Assembly: GCA_947034895.1 (NCBI GenBank)
Contig: OX344765.1
Location: forward strand, 42,413,001 to 42,477,000
Source: Rhytidiadelphus loreus
Lineage: Eukaryota > Streptophyta > Bryopsida > Hypnales > Hylocomiaceae
DNA length: 64,000 bases
Direction of reading: 5' to 3'
Shown here: positions 23,736-35,472 of the stretch, one piece after another
Position numbering within the stretch: position 1 is the first letter of the stretch
Layout of the letters: the number at the start of each line of letters is the position of its first letter
Notes under the pieces: generated by a model
What the model was told of the DNA's origin: nothing
The model's database searches: none
The model's input: the letters and a program-made list of their open reading frames with translations, nothing else
Made by a program: the position numbers and the translations under genes

Positions 23736-23782
23736 CGACAGGAAGCTAGAGAATGATGCTGTAGACAGGGAATGAAGATTTC

Positions 23783-23789
23783 TTATAAA
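23783..23789 (-). promoter_or_regulatory. TATA box of HMA gene 2
   Basis: The minus strand reads CTTTATAAG here, 360 bp upstream of the start codon, in otherwise mixed-composition DNA. This predicts a transcription start near 23755 and a leader of about 330 nt. Confidence 0.5.
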
Positions 23790-24663
23790 GGAGGATGAGC
23801 GTCATCGAAATACTTTACAATTTGCTGAATCGTGTGGTGTCATTCGAAAGATGGTTGGGCCTACTTTCCGTGTCCCGCTTGTCTGCGTGCATGCGAGCCG
23901 GTAGTGTGGGGGCTAGAGATTTGATACAAAGGTAGCCCTTAAAGTTCCCTACACGTTTGTCTTACTAATGTACTTTGAAAAAGAAGAAGGAGGATTAGTT
24001 GTGATTGGCGTTGGACTGGATGCTGGCTCTTGTTGCTACGAACTCTCCAAACATCCCGCCCCTACGAGTGTTTTTTGTTTTTTCCCCCACCCCGCCTCGG
24101 GGCATAGATCATACATGAAAAAATCTGCGCCGTTACCCCCCGTAATGGTTGATTAAATTTGTAGTTCTTGCCTCCCTCTACACTGGCCAGGGCCAGACCT
24201 CATTTGATCTTGTAGATCCTAGGGTGCTAAAATTCCAAAACATTCACTCGGTAAATATATTCATGTTAAAATCTGACCCTTACGTTACTGTTGTAGTGTT
24301 CAATTTTGCATCACATTCCATTCCATAATTAATTGAAGATCTCTGAACCAAACATGAATTCCAAATTTCCAAATTTTTTTCATCTGCAATAACAAAAAGA
24401 TTCCTGCACATGTTATTCACTAGGGTAAGAATTCCACAGGACCATATAAGGTATAGCTCTAGCCTTCTACAATAGGTAGTTTGGACTTTCTCATTTCAAG
24501 TATGCCGATTGAAATCTTCCAAATTTGACCATCAGTGGCAAGTGAATAGTTTTGAATGTTAAAATTTTCCAAAGGTGAAAAAATTGGAGCAAAAAGATTG
24601 TTGTTTAGAGAGATCCATGTGTTTGTAATGTAGTTGTAATTGAGATGTGCTCACTTTCCAAAA

Positions 24664-24847
24664 TGAATTTCATTAAAATGGCATATTCCATATGCCATTT
24701 TCAGTCTATGAGGTCTGAACTGTAAATGTGCCATCTAGGAGTGGTATACATTTCAAACATGAAGGACCACTGTCGATTCCAAACACATTTCAAAATGCAA
24801 AGTGTAAATTGTAAAGTTGTGGAATGGCACCATTTTAATGAAATTCA
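24664..24847. mobile_element. MITE with perfect 18-bp TIRs
   Basis: The ends are TGAATTTCATTAAAATGG and its exact complement, over a total of 184 bp. An internal palindrome lies next to the left end (AAATGGCATATTCCATATGC). The TIR resembles that of the MITE at 25200-25312, so they may be related subfamilies. Confidence 0.7.
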
Positions 24848-25199
24848 CCCTTAAATCTCTAACTTCATTCACTAAATTATCCTACTAGTATGGTCAACAC
24901 TATTTTACCAAAAGTCACCTAGAGCATATATGTAAGTAGGAAGTTTCAATTGTTGATCCCCCTTTAATCCTAAAGAGCTCCAACGTTCAATTTGTAGACG
25001 ACCAATAGATTGGAACTCAACTTTCATTCTCAACACTACTTAGAATCTTAGATGAAAATCATCCTAATTTGTGGAGATACTTTATCAAGTTGTTGTCCTA
25101 TCTAATGGTTGGATTAGGTATCACTAGAGTACATATTTTTCTAAAATTACAAATGTGGAAATATGTCAAGTGGTTGACCAAGCCAAAATTGCATTAATA

Positions 25200-25312
25200 G
25201 GCAATTTCGTTAAAATGGCGGCAGTTTTTTGCCATTTTACCAGAATGTAGTGTTATTTTCTAACAAATGCAGTGCCATTATACTGGAATACCGCCATTTT
25301 AACGAAATTGCC
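25200..25312. mobile_element. MITE with perfect 22-bp TIRs and TA target duplication
   Basis: The ends begin GGCAATTTCGTTAAAATGGC and are exactly inverted over 22 bases. TA flanks both sides (25198-25199 and 25313-25314). Total length is 113 bp, with a second, imperfect inverted pair inside. A TA duplication suggests mobilisation by a Tc1/mariner-type transposase. Confidence 0.78.
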
Positions 25313-26644
25313 TATATTAACTCTAATCCAAAACTAGAGCTGCAAAAACGAGGTCATAGACTTAAAGAATACAAAAATTTCAAAAAATAATTGTGTTTCA
25401 AAGAGAACCTCATTTCAAATCCATTCCAAAAAATTGTACACACAAAATGATAATATTTTGCTTGTAATCGAATTTTGAAGAAATTTCCCTTTCAAAATTA
25501 AAAAAAAAATATTGGTGATAACATTCATTTCGTGAATCTAACCGGCATATGGATGGAATCTAAAACTCAAAACCTACAACAACTTTTATTCAGTGTATAT
25601 GAATTCCAAAATTATTCTTCCAAATAGTACTTCATGATGATTTTTCTGAAATTGTGAATTCTGGAGAAGGATCTGGACGTTTAGGGGTTCTAAATTTTAA
25701 TAATTGTCTTATGGGATCAAAGCAACTGGATACTCTGATTCCACTCCACTTGGAACACATCCATAGAAGACCATCTTACAGTAGCCTAGCTCGTGGGAGG
25801 AGTGGGAGCACTGCCGACGAGCTTTAATTTAATGGTGAATTCCGTCCGTCAGAACTCAGAAAAACTCGTCAGTTCAGTTCAGTAACTTCAGTTCCAAAAA
25901 ATTCGTGAATAAGTTGATATATTTGCTATCAACTTTTCAAGCTAAAGACTTAAGAAGTTTAAAAAAGAAAAGAAAAAGTTATTAACTTTTCACTATCAGC
26001 GTGTTCTGCATTGTTTTGTCCACCTCATCAATTGGGCCACACTTAAAGAATATTCTATTCACTGCACCCACCACTCAAAGAGAAATATCAGCGCCCATTG
26101 CTGTTAATATCGCTCACACGATCACGGAACTCGTTGTAGGGGGAGGCAGAAAAAGGCACAGCTGGCAGCCATCGGAACCGCAAGCCTCCCCAAAGACGGT
26201 TGCTGGGGCCAAGACGACGGTAGATATTACTTGCGCGTCTATTCTTGATAGTAGACCTCGACTGACGCTGTACCGAAGTCTACAACCAACACACGAAGTT
26301 GTTGAACGGTAGTTTAGATTTCTGAAAGTCCAACAACTTTGTTTATTGGTTGGAATACTACGTGGCGTGCAAGTACTTGCTTGCCGAATTCGTTTGGCCT
26401 GCGTGTCAGATTTTTGAAACTACAGTGGCCGGCCTGTCACTGTTGACCCCTATTGCATTACCAGAACAGTTCTGATACTGGCTAGCTTCGTGACGAAAGA
26501 TGACGTCTTCACGCTCTACTGCTACTGAACTAACTGGTGTTTTCTAGACACGCTCCCCGCATGGAGAGCGACCCAGTTGCGAGCTGCCACGTTCAAGATG
26601 CCGGAATCTAAGTTGGGATAGAACACCGGATCGAAAATGCCTTC

Positions 26645-26651
26645 CTATATA
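26645..26651 (+). promoter_or_regulatory. TATA box of HMA gene 3
   Basis: TATATAT within CTTCCTATATATCCCCC, 225 bp upstream of the start codon. It predicts a transcription start near 26675 and a leader of about 200 nt. Confidence 0.5.
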
Positions 26652-26770
26652 TCCCCCTTTCGACTTCCTCCCAAGTATCATCGAGAACATTCATTGCACT
26701 TCTCCTTCCAGCAGTCCCGATCTTCCCATCTTGTCGAATTCTTTCGAGAGTTGTGCCTTCTCAACAGTGA

Positions 26771-26818
26771 ATGTCTGTGCTTAAGTCTGCAGTCCCAATC
26801 CTGCTTAACTTGCAGTAG
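26771..26818 (+). promoter_or_regulatory. Upstream ORF in HMA gene 3 leader
   Basis: The only ATG between the predicted transcription start and the main start opens a 15-codon uORF that ends at TAG, 57 nt before the main ATG. The main ATG has a strong context (GCCATGG), so reinitiation or leaky scanning would be needed. Confidence 0.35.
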
Positions 26819-26875
26819 TCGAGAGCGTTGACAACAGTCAAACAGCTGAGAATCCGTGCTTGAATTTCGGGAGCC

Positions 26876-27490
26876 ATGGCCATGCTGCATTACGAGCCAA
26901 CGTACGGGATCAACCGCGCCGTCCACACATCACCATACTTCGCCAACACTCTCCATGCGCCTCTGAGCTACGGCTATGGCCGTCGCGTCCCAGTCGTGGA
27001 GCTCATCGTGCCCATGTGCTGCACCAAGTGCCAAGAGAAGATCCGGGAGAATATGCTGGAGCTTCGAGGAGTGCAGAGCGTGATTGCGGATCTGCAGGCG
27101 CAGCGAGTGGTGGTGACGGGGTTTGTGGATCCCATCAAGGTGTTGAAGAAGGCGAAGAGGGTGAAGCGCGATTCCATGTTGTACACTGGTACCACTTCCG
27201 GCTATGGCGGAGCTGAGTATCTGCCTTCGGTGTCCAAGTACAGGCGCAGTGAGTATCGCCCTTCCTTGTATCGAACCTCGTCGTATGAGCTTCGGAGACC
27301 GTCAGTCTATCGAACTTCGTCTCTTGAGTATCGGCCTTCGGTTTACCGAACCTCTTACAACCAGTACACGCCCAGCTATGGGCAGAGTTATGTTCATCGG
27401 CCTTTGTTGGGTAGCAACTACATTGACGGGTACAGCCCTGTTATTACCAATCCACACTACCTCAAGCACGTCGAGTCGGAGTATTACTGA
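26876..27490 (+). CDS. HMA-domain protein with Tyr-rich repeat tail (HMA gene 3), intronless
   Basis: 204 residues from one exon; the first ATG lies in a GCCATGG context. The HMA domain is at about 38-103: VVELIVPM strand, metal loop with Cys48, Cys49 and Cys52 (MCCTKC), helix, GVQSVIAD, QRVVVTGFVDP. The basic stretch KKAKRVKRD (91-99) follows. The tail (about 104-204) is low complexity and tyrosine-rich, with three YRPSxYRTS-like units at 127-135, 140-148 and 152-160. It ends VITNPHYLKHVESEYY, a motif shared with HMA genes 2 and 4. There is no signal peptide, transmembrane segment or CaaX box. By fold it is a metal-binding chaperone or buffer, probably soluble. The tail may mediate assembly or be a kinase target; that is inference. 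It lies divergent from HMA gene 2 and is closest in sequence to HMA gene 4. Confidence 0.9.
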   Translation: MAMLHYEPTYGINRAVHTSPYFANTLHAPLSYGYGRRVPVVELIVPMCCTKCQEKIRENMLELRGVQSVIADLQAQRVVVTGFVDPIKVLKKAKRVKRDSMLYTGTTSGYGGAEYLPSVSKYRRSEYRPSLYRTSSYELRRPSVYRTSSLEYRPSVYRTSYNQYTPSYGQSYVHRPLLGSNYIDGYSPVITNPHYLKHVESEYY

Positions 27491-28039
27491 CGACTCGCCT
27501 AAATTTGGAACAATTTTGTTAGGATTCCAGCCTGTGTATAGCGTTGTGAATTATAGCATTGGAGTTGGAAATTTGTTCCAGAGGTTCATTCTCTTGGAAC
27601 AGTCGTCACGGCACATCATGCCGTCGCTAGATGACTGGATGTTCCCACAGCTTTCTCCAGAGCTAGCGTTCTGTGCATGTACATATGTATCTTTTGAGAC
27701 TTATTTGAAAATTTTGTTCATATGTAAACACTTCGAGTACCACATCTCTGTTTAACATTTGATCTGTGCACTGGGTAGGTACTTGCATTGCACGTCCTTG
27801 TCCATGTTGGGAGTTATTGCACTGTGTATGTTGGCAAAATTCCGTCAGATCAATGGTGTATGATATGATGGAGTTCTTGTAAGTATCCCAATATCCCAAT
27901 ATTCCCATTAGTTTGAATGGCATGTGTCACCAGAAGCTCATATTATATGCTGTGTGAAAAATGTACAGACAGTGTTGAGGGTTCTACACCTATCGTAGGA
28001 CCCAGTATTCTCACGAGATACATCTCCTAGGATATTCAA
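27491..28039. other. 3' flank of HMA gene 3
   Basis: Mixed-composition sequence directly after the stop codon, probably the 3' UTR in its first few hundred bases. No gene is visible. Confidence 0.35.
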
Positions 28040-28330
28040 TGAGATAGGGTGTTCCAAAAGCGACCTCTAACATACTTACAGGTACATTATGTTTTCTTCA
28101 ATGTACTGACAATGTACATTTGAGGAGGTGGTAATTTTTACTGACCACCGCATTTCAACTTCAAAAATTCATAACTATTTCCACGAACGTTAAAAAAAAA
28201 CGAAACAACTTGGGTTAGATGCCAATTCCATTTTTCTTCCTACGAAAATTTAATGAAAATTGTTTAAGGAGAATAACTTCCCCAAAATGCAATTAGCTCT
28301 TAAAATGTTGCTTTAAGAGCACTCTACTTA
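28040..28330. repeat. Dispersed repeat related to 3345-3627
   Basis: It shares CATTTGAGGAGGTGG, CATTTCAACTTCAAAAATTC and CTTGGGTTAGATGCCAATTC with the copies at 3345-3627 and 48726-49110. The palindrome is reduced here to AATGTACTGACAATGTACATT. Confidence 0.5.
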
Positions 28331-28499
28331 CGACATGCCGGCATTTTAAAGAGCCAAAATTGGTGGCATCCAAGTGCAGAGAGCTCTAAAAAGAATGTTG
28401 ATACGAGTCGGCTGTTTGGAAAAATGTAAACTTTTTCCAAATGGTAAAAATTTCTTGGAATTTTACCATTTTAGTGAATTGAAAAATTTCAGCATAAAA

Positions 28500-29110
28500 T
28501 CTAACAAGAATCATGTTCTGACATCTTCGAATGATGAACGTTTGGTCCATGCAGAATCGGTTGTGATCGTAGTATTTTCAACGACCAGGACTTCTTCAAC
28601 ATCAATTAGAAGTCTGAACTTGGTGAAATATTGTGGTGGCAACTGGGTTTCGCTGAATTCCGTCGGTAAATTGTATACGAATTTTGCAATCGCCATGCTT
28701 TTTCTTTCTTGAAGAGTGAAATTTGAGAGATCTCCATGTCACTAATACTTCTGGCAACAAAGTGGATGCCATATGGTGTCTGAGCTATTGACTGAACATT
28801 ATCAAGCAAGTCAAGACGTTTCCCACAGGAAATGGCGAAGGCATGTACTGTACACCAGAAATCGCCACCTGAAACGTAGAGAGAGCGGTTTGCACTGTAA
28901 CATGCAGATTGTCGCTGTGGAAAATAGAGTTAAAACACCCGGATGAATAAAACCCTTCTGCCATGGAAGTAAAATGACCGACGTCCAAACAAGCTTTGCA
29001 TAACTTAGTATTTTGTAGTCGCTGACATGTCAACGTTTCCCTTCTTCAGAGAAGAACCAGTCAAACTTGGATGAATTTGAATTACAACTTCACATTCTGG
29101 CTAAGGTATG
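28500..29110 (-). pseudogene. Possible gene relic, unrecognised
   Basis: The minus strand has protein-like reading frames in sequence. From about 28920 to 28608 it reads through IAQTPYGIHFVARSISDMEI and KKEKAWR. In another frame, 28696-28511 reads TEFSETQLPPQYFTKFRLLI to a stop. Stops and at least one frame change break the whole. Composition is closer to coding than to the flanking AT-rich DNA. I do not recognise the family; it may be a decayed gene or chance. Confidence 0.2.
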
Positions 29111-29689
29111 CGCACCTAGAATTGCCACTCATTACAATTTAGAGAAATTTATCTTGAATCTAGATGAAGAAATATTGTGTGATTTTAGTGATTGAGGTGG
29201 TGTGCTGATCAAGTGAAAGCAAAGAACTTTGGTCCTGTGGCCCTCAAAATGGAGAGAAACTTTCCATTATCCATCCGAGTAGAGCACCTATTATTGATAG
29301 CAGGATCACCTATAAATTAAGGATACTCACGTAATGACCTTGTTCCTACTTAATGGCTTCCTTGAATGACAATTTACCATATCTGCCTTCCCCATTCATG
29401 CTCATATTTTAGGTGTGGATATTTACGTAGAGCTGCCAATGGGTGCAAACGTTATAGCAAACTCCATGCTGTCTTGTGTTTGTGCTTACAAACAGGCCCT
29501 CGATCTGTCTTCGAAAATTTTGCAAACTGGAATTAAAGTGTTTCTTGATATGTAAAAACAAAACTCCAAGATTACCGCAGTTATCATCCCAGTGCGGGAT
29601 AGATGTTTTCTGCAATGAAGTTTCAGTTCAAGTCGTATCCACAAAAAATTTAACGAATTACAGCACCCCGTGCAGCACTCAGTGGCATT

Positions 29690-30300
29690 TGTAGCTTCAT
29701 CTTTCGCCAATTGGCAAGACCGCAAAATACTGTATTTCTCCGGAGTACAAAAAATAAAGCGCTCAAAATGGGATTTGTAGCTTCGTCATTTGCCACTTCG
29801 TTTAAAAAAATTTAATTACAGCACTTCGTCAAGTAGGATTTGCAGCTTCATCTCTCGCCACTTGGCAGACGTTTAAAAAAATTTAATTACAGCACTCAAG
29901 TAGGACATGCAGCTTCACCTCTCGGCAATTGGCAGAGCGTTTTAAAAAAACTTAATTACAGCACTCAAGTAGGATTTGCAGCTTCGTCTCTCGGCAATTG
30001 GCAGAGCGTTTTAAAAAAACTTAATTACAGCACTCAAGTAGGATTTGCAGCTTCGTCTCTCGGCAATTGGCAGACCGGTTTTAAAAAGCTTAATTACAGC
30101 ACCGACTTACGTAGGAATTTGCAGCTTTCACCTCTCGCCAATTGGCAGACTGACCGCAAAAACTCAGAATTACTGCCAGTATGCTTCGCCTTTCGCCGAT
30201 TGGCAGACCACGAAAGGTGATTAAAAACCACAGCATTCCGCCAAGTGGAATGACTTATCGCTTCGCTATGATACCCGTCAATTGTCAAGGTGAATCACTC
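29690..30300. repeat. Minisatellite, about nine 67-69 bp units
   Basis: Units carry GCAGCTTCGTCTCTCGGCAA, TTGGCAGAGCG and a T/A-rich TTTAAAAAAACTTAATTACA spacer. The three central units (about 29903-30109) are nearly identical with a 69-bp period, and the outer units are increasingly diverged. Because 69 is divisible by 3, a frame stays open across 29840-30220 (23-residue repeats), but its start lies inside a repeat and I do not regard it as a gene. Confidence 0.85.
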
Positions 30301-31663
30301 TGCAGTAGAGTAGCATCACGGGAGTATTATCTTGCGAGATACAAGGACATTGTTTTGTTATAACAAATTCTTGTTTGTCTGACCAATGCAACTCACTACT
30401 TTGTCTTTCAACCAACCACAAAGGTTTCTAGTGGCTAAAGCAAAAAGAATGTGACCATCATTGCTAATCCAATGAACTATTTGTGGAAGAAAAAGTAGTT
30501 TTGGCAAGAGTATTCTTAACAAAATTGCAATTTTTGGTGTGCTAAGGAAAATATTTTGGTAGGGTCAAGTATTCATTGCTCACTTTTCATCCCCAAAACA
30601 TTGGATTGGGGGCTTGTTTGGTGCTTTGCCTACCAAAATGATGATGCTCTTATACTTGGACTTAGGGCCTCCTTACATGTATTGGTCATCGGGGAACTTT
30701 CACAACAGGTGCTACAGTGAAAAATAGACATTGCACTTTCATGTGGACCCGGTGGGTGGGGACAGAGACAATAAAAAAATTCCACGTATTAGATTCCCTC
30801 GTCTCCACCAATGAGGTTGTTGACCAGTATCGGTGAAACTTCAACTCCTCCTTTCCCGCTTGCCCACCCCGGCAAGACCATCGATGGAGCTGCTTTTGCC
30901 TTCTTGCTTGAATTAGAGGAAAACTTGCCCATTGGGTGAGTATGTAAGTTGGCCCTTAGTCATGGCTAACAAGTGACTAATTAATTATCTATTGAAATTC
31001 CATGACCGTACCTATTACATGACCACAAAGGTAACAAAACCTAAAAGCATCCAAAGTAGGCATTCATTTGAGCATTTTTCTTGTTATTGAATTGCACAAA
31101 AATTGTTTTGTGGTTTGACCCCCAACATGGGATGTTCTATGAGTGGTGTTTCAAATTTGGTGTAGTTTTTCTTTTTTATGCAAGATTTTTCACTAGTTGG
31201 CTACAACCAAAAGTCCCTGGCTATTTTTTGTGAAGAAATTTTTTATTCTCTTCTTGTCAAAAAATAAGCAGATTATTGGTTGTTTTTTTAAACTAAATTG
31301 CGTGGGTATCAGCTACTTTTGATCTAGATATCACCAACTGAAGAATCACATGAGCATTGAAGAAATACCTGGCCGCTTCTCCCAAACTGAATGATAAAAA
31401 AAACCCACTGATCTGTTGCTCGTGAAACCGTGTCTTATTTCCAATGGCGCGCGTTTCAACGTTCTTCAATTCCGCCACTTGGCCTCCCGGGACCCCATCC
31501 ATGCTAGGAAGGCAAGAACTGGAGTAGGATGCTGAAAATTTACGGCAAATGTACCGTAAGTAATTGGTGCCAAAATATCGTGTTCTGCTTTTGATACTTC
31601 ACATTCCCCATAGCTCCCTCTCTTGCCTCGAATCTGGCCTCCTCAGCTGCGACCCGGACTAAG
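30301..31663. other. Gene-free spacer
   Basis: AT-rich with moderately G+C-rich patches (30700-30930, 31440-31660). No ORF resembles a known protein and no terminal repeats are evident. Confidence 0.4.
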
Positions 31664-31664
31664 C

Positions 31665-32831
31665 TTAAAGGCGGGTATACACACGGCCTGGGGCCGGATG
31701 GAAGGCCGGCCCCATTTGCTTCCAATCCGGCCCCAAAACACCACTCCGGTCCCAGACAATGTAAAGGGTTGAGGCTGAATTCTGAGGCCAGATTCCAATT
31801 CATCATTCTGGCCCCAAGCAATGTAAAGTGTTGAGGCCCGATTCTAAGGCCGAATTCTTGATTACTATGCTCAATTAAAAAAATTTAAGACATGCATCTT
31901 TTCCTTTCTCTTATTATTTTTTATACTTTAAAAAAATGAAAGAGAGTTTGTTAGTCTGTATTTTTCCTTTTTCTTCCTATTTATTCTACTTAAAAAATAG
32001 AGAAGAGATTTTTTAGATTTTTTTTACCTTTTCTTTTTTATTCCTACTTAACCTATTCCAAAAATGGAAGAGAGTTTTTTTGTAATTTATTTGAGGTAAA
32101 TGGATTTTCTTTCTATTTTTCCTATTTGATTAAAAAAATTCATATCTAATTACAAGGAGGTCCAAAAAATATAAACAAATCAGATTAGATGTCAATTCCA
32201 TTCTAAAACATTGCACAAAAATTTCTAAATAACTGTTTCAATAAGTTCAACTCCCCCCAAATGAAATGAGCTATTAAAAGATAATTGTACTTGACATGAA
32301 ATTTCCTATTATAAGTACCAAGCATGTTAAGCAAATCAGCAAGTACTTGAAATAATTCAATGCTAAAGATATGGTATTCCCAGTAGATGAAGGCACCGAG
32401 GTAACTCAAGCTGGAAACTCAAGCTGGAACTGAAGCTCTGAGCGAACAGGGTAGAGAAGAAATCAAGCCACATAGATGAAGAAGGTTAAAATAAAACTAA
32501 GAGTAAAACTAAAAGTAAACTAATAGCTTCTATCTTTATCAATGGTAGAGATTTGTACAATCCAACGGAAGAGACCAATGCGGCACCAATCCAGCCCTAG
32601 ATGGGAAATCGGGCCACCAAAAACCTTGGCCCAATTGCTCCCTTGGGGCCGGATGGTTTGGTGCCAAAACCATGCCACCTAAGGCGACACGTAGGATAAG
32701 TGGTGGTATCAATCCAGCCCTAGTATAAAGCCCTTGGGTCGGATTTGGAGAAATTGAGCAATCCTATTGGTTCAAACTTGGAGAGTTCCGGCCAGCCTTC
32801 AATCCGGCCCCAAGTATATACCGACCCTTAA
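31665..32831. mobile_element. Non-autonomous DNA transposon, ~1.16 kb, TTAA-flanked
   Basis: The left end reads TTAA then AGGCGGGTATACACACGGCC. The right end is TTAA preceded by the complement of GGGTCGGTATATACTTGGGG. Inverted similarity continues through GGGGCCGGAT and GAAGGC for about 45 bases. Subterminal regions repeat a CCGGCCCCAA motif many times, plus a duplicated GGCCCCAAGCAATGTAAAG-type unit near 31730-31850. The centre has no transposase and includes a fragment of the 3345-3627 family. TTAA duplication would fit piggyBac; the GGG-rich TIR also resembles PIF/Harbinger. Confidence 0.6.
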
Positions 32832-32855
32832 GTCTTGTGTTCTCTGTTCTTTTAA

Positions 32856-33080
32856 CTCCTTAATGCCTTGATCCTTTTTTTAAATTTGACACATTTTTGC
32901 TCATACCTTTCTACAGAAATATCATTTATTGTAATTTCATGAAATTGTTCATTAAGGAAGGTTGTCTTTTCAAGATTCATGTGTTACATTGGATGAATGA
33001 AAAGTTAGTTGGACAAAACAACACCTTGAAGCCCTTTGTTCATCATCCACTTTATGGATGTCGACGCAGTTAGGGGTTAA
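32856..33080. repeat. Dispersed repeat with TTAACYCCTTAA-type ends
   Basis: It begins TTAACTCCTTAATGCCTTGA and ends CAGTTAGGGGTTAA, an inverted pair. The interior (GGTCATTAAGGAAGG, TTGGATGAATGARAAGTTA) also occurs at 43487-43650. Confidence 0.5.
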
Positions 33081-35472
33081 ACATAATGAAAAGATTCAAC
33101 TTTTTTCAACTCAAAAAAATAAGAAGTTTATGTAGTCTTGATGGTGGTCTCAAGTGGGTACCCCAAACCGTCACTTTTTGCTATATTGAGCCTAGTTAGT
33201 TACTATTATTAGACTAGTCAAATTTCCATATTTTCTTGTTGAAAAGTGAAGGAGGTTCCAACCCACTAAAAAACACATTATTTGGTTACCGTATGCAAAA
33301 GTTATAGAGGGTCAAAGTTTTTATGGTAGTCAGGTTTTAAAAATTGTTTCTTCCAAATAAGTACATATTGATTTTGGAAATGTACCCAAAGTAATGATGG
33401 TAGTTTGGGATCAATGGCACATTTGAGGGTGCCCACCTTATGTATTGTCTTGTTGGAATTGTAGTGACTAGGGAGAAAGGATTTTAGATACTCTTGAAAT
33501 GCAATTTTTAAAGTTTGTGGGATTTTTCAAGTTTTGAAAATAGGTGTATTGAAATTTAAAAATAGACTCTCATACATAGAGGTTGTACAATTTAGGCAAG
33601 AATCTATAGAGACCGATTTTAGAAACATGTTACAATTAGTTTGAATTTGTAATTATTGAGACTTGTAACACAAAAAATTCTTTGCTAAAATAAGGTTGGG
33701 TATAAATAGGTGTCTCAACCTATCCATTTTGTGTAAAGGAAGTTTTTACACAATTGACTTTCATGATGCCAAGAACATTATTCATCATGGCTCTTGATCA
33801 CTTGTGTAAAGACTCCTTTTCATTATGACCATGAAAAATGTTGAATTTGACATTTAATTTGATGTCATTTTTAACACTAATGATGAGATGTCACGAATTT
33901 ACAATATTTCAACACTATTTTTGATACAAAAGTGTCTAAAACTACATTGAATTATTTTCGACATTTTAGTGTAAAAAAAAAGTTTTAGGAAAATCTCAAT
34001 AAGAGCATAAAAATTATTGTTAAAAAATTGTTGAGATGAATTTCAAAAAAATTGTTAAATAAAGTATTCTTTACATTGAAAACTCATAATAATCCCACAA
34101 AGGTCTAAAGTATACAAAACAAATTGGGTTTAATGTGACTTTCTCTTCCTTTTCAAGAGAATTTTAGTAAAAAATGTTTTTTTAAGGGTTTTAGACCTTG
34201 CGAAAGGGAGATTAGTGATGCAAATAAGCTATATACACACACAAACATTTTTTTTAACTAACAAGATAACGAACCTTTCAAATGACATGTATCAAGGTGG
34301 TATGAATTACCACCTTTAAATTTAGATGAAGGGTTCAAATCCCAACAATGGTAGTTCGTGAGCAAATGAGCCTTCAGTCTAGGCTTATATAATAGCATCC
34401 CTTATTCAAACCCCATGTATTGTGAGCAAATTCCTCATCAAGAAGCTTGGAATGGAGAATGGGCAAGTACTTGAGTATGTAGTTTGGATACAACTTGGTT
34501 TGCACAAAAGAATTTGTTTATATTTCATTTCATATTTTCAACAATTTTTTATCATATTTCATCGTCATAGCACTCCAAAGTTGGTATTTGGGATGTAGAA
34601 TGGAATATTTGAGGGAAATTTTTTGTTCAAAATAATCTCTCATGTATCCAATTTAAATCCTTCATTTATAATCAATTTGGTGAATTGTAGGTAAATAATA
34701 TACTTGTACAAAATACAAGGAATAAAGAACAAAATTTCAAAAATAATTCAAGTGTTAAAGGTTTAAAGAATGAGCCTAAACCCATATTCACTTTAAACAC
34801 ATTGTTTCTAACATTGCAGCATAATTTTTTGAAATTTGTTGGTTCACATTACTTTGTATATTTTTTGGATTATACATGTGACAATTAATTTTGGAAATAA
34901 AGACCACTAATCCCTTTTGCGCTACTTATCATTGTAATTTTGGTAAACTTTAATCATAGTAAACTTGATATTAATACCTTGAATCTCGATATTTGAACTT
35001 CGTGGCGTGCTATACAAATGAATTTTCTCTAGAATCCTATATTAAATAGGATTGAATTATACAACAACAAAAGAATTTAGAACATGTTTGATTGTATAGG
35101 TTAGTTTTTGGCCATAAATTGTTGATTGACTTCATATTTTAGATTATGAATATACTCTTGAACATAGTGCTCTAAGACATAATATACAATTCAATTGACT
35201 TGTCATGCATTGAATAATGCTTGAATCTTTAAAATAGTAACCTTCTTTTATAATAATTTTGATGAAATTGAAGTAAATTATTATATTTCTACAAGAAAGG
35301 TTAGTAAGTATATCTACATTTTGATATCCTTCCTTTTGATAAACCAAAACTTCAAATTGAAAACCATAAAGTGTATTGGAAGGAAATTTTTATTAGTCTA
35401 TTTTATGGATATAATGCATTTGTATATTGAAAATTTTGGAGGATACAAAAGATTGGCTTTTTATGGCCCACT
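33081..35472. other. Gene-free AT-rich spacer
   Basis: No recognisable gene, terminal repeats or tandem structure. The sequence is very AT-rich with frequent stops on both strands. Confidence 0.45.

Larger units (their letters stand above)
23790..26644. other. Spacer between divergent HMA genes 2 and 3
   Basis: A shared upstream region for two divergently transcribed paralogues. It contains two small MITEs (24664-24847 and 25200-25312, listed separately). From about 25730 to 26640 the composition is mixed rather than AT-rich, with a direct repeat CAGTTCAGTTCAGTAACTTC at about 25870, and may hold promoter elements of gene 3. No other gene is recognisable. Confidence 0.4.

Noticed and set aside
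29840..30220. 126-codon repeat protein
   Set aside because: It is an artefact of a 69-bp tandem array whose period is a multiple of three; start and end lie inside repeats and outer units break the pattern.
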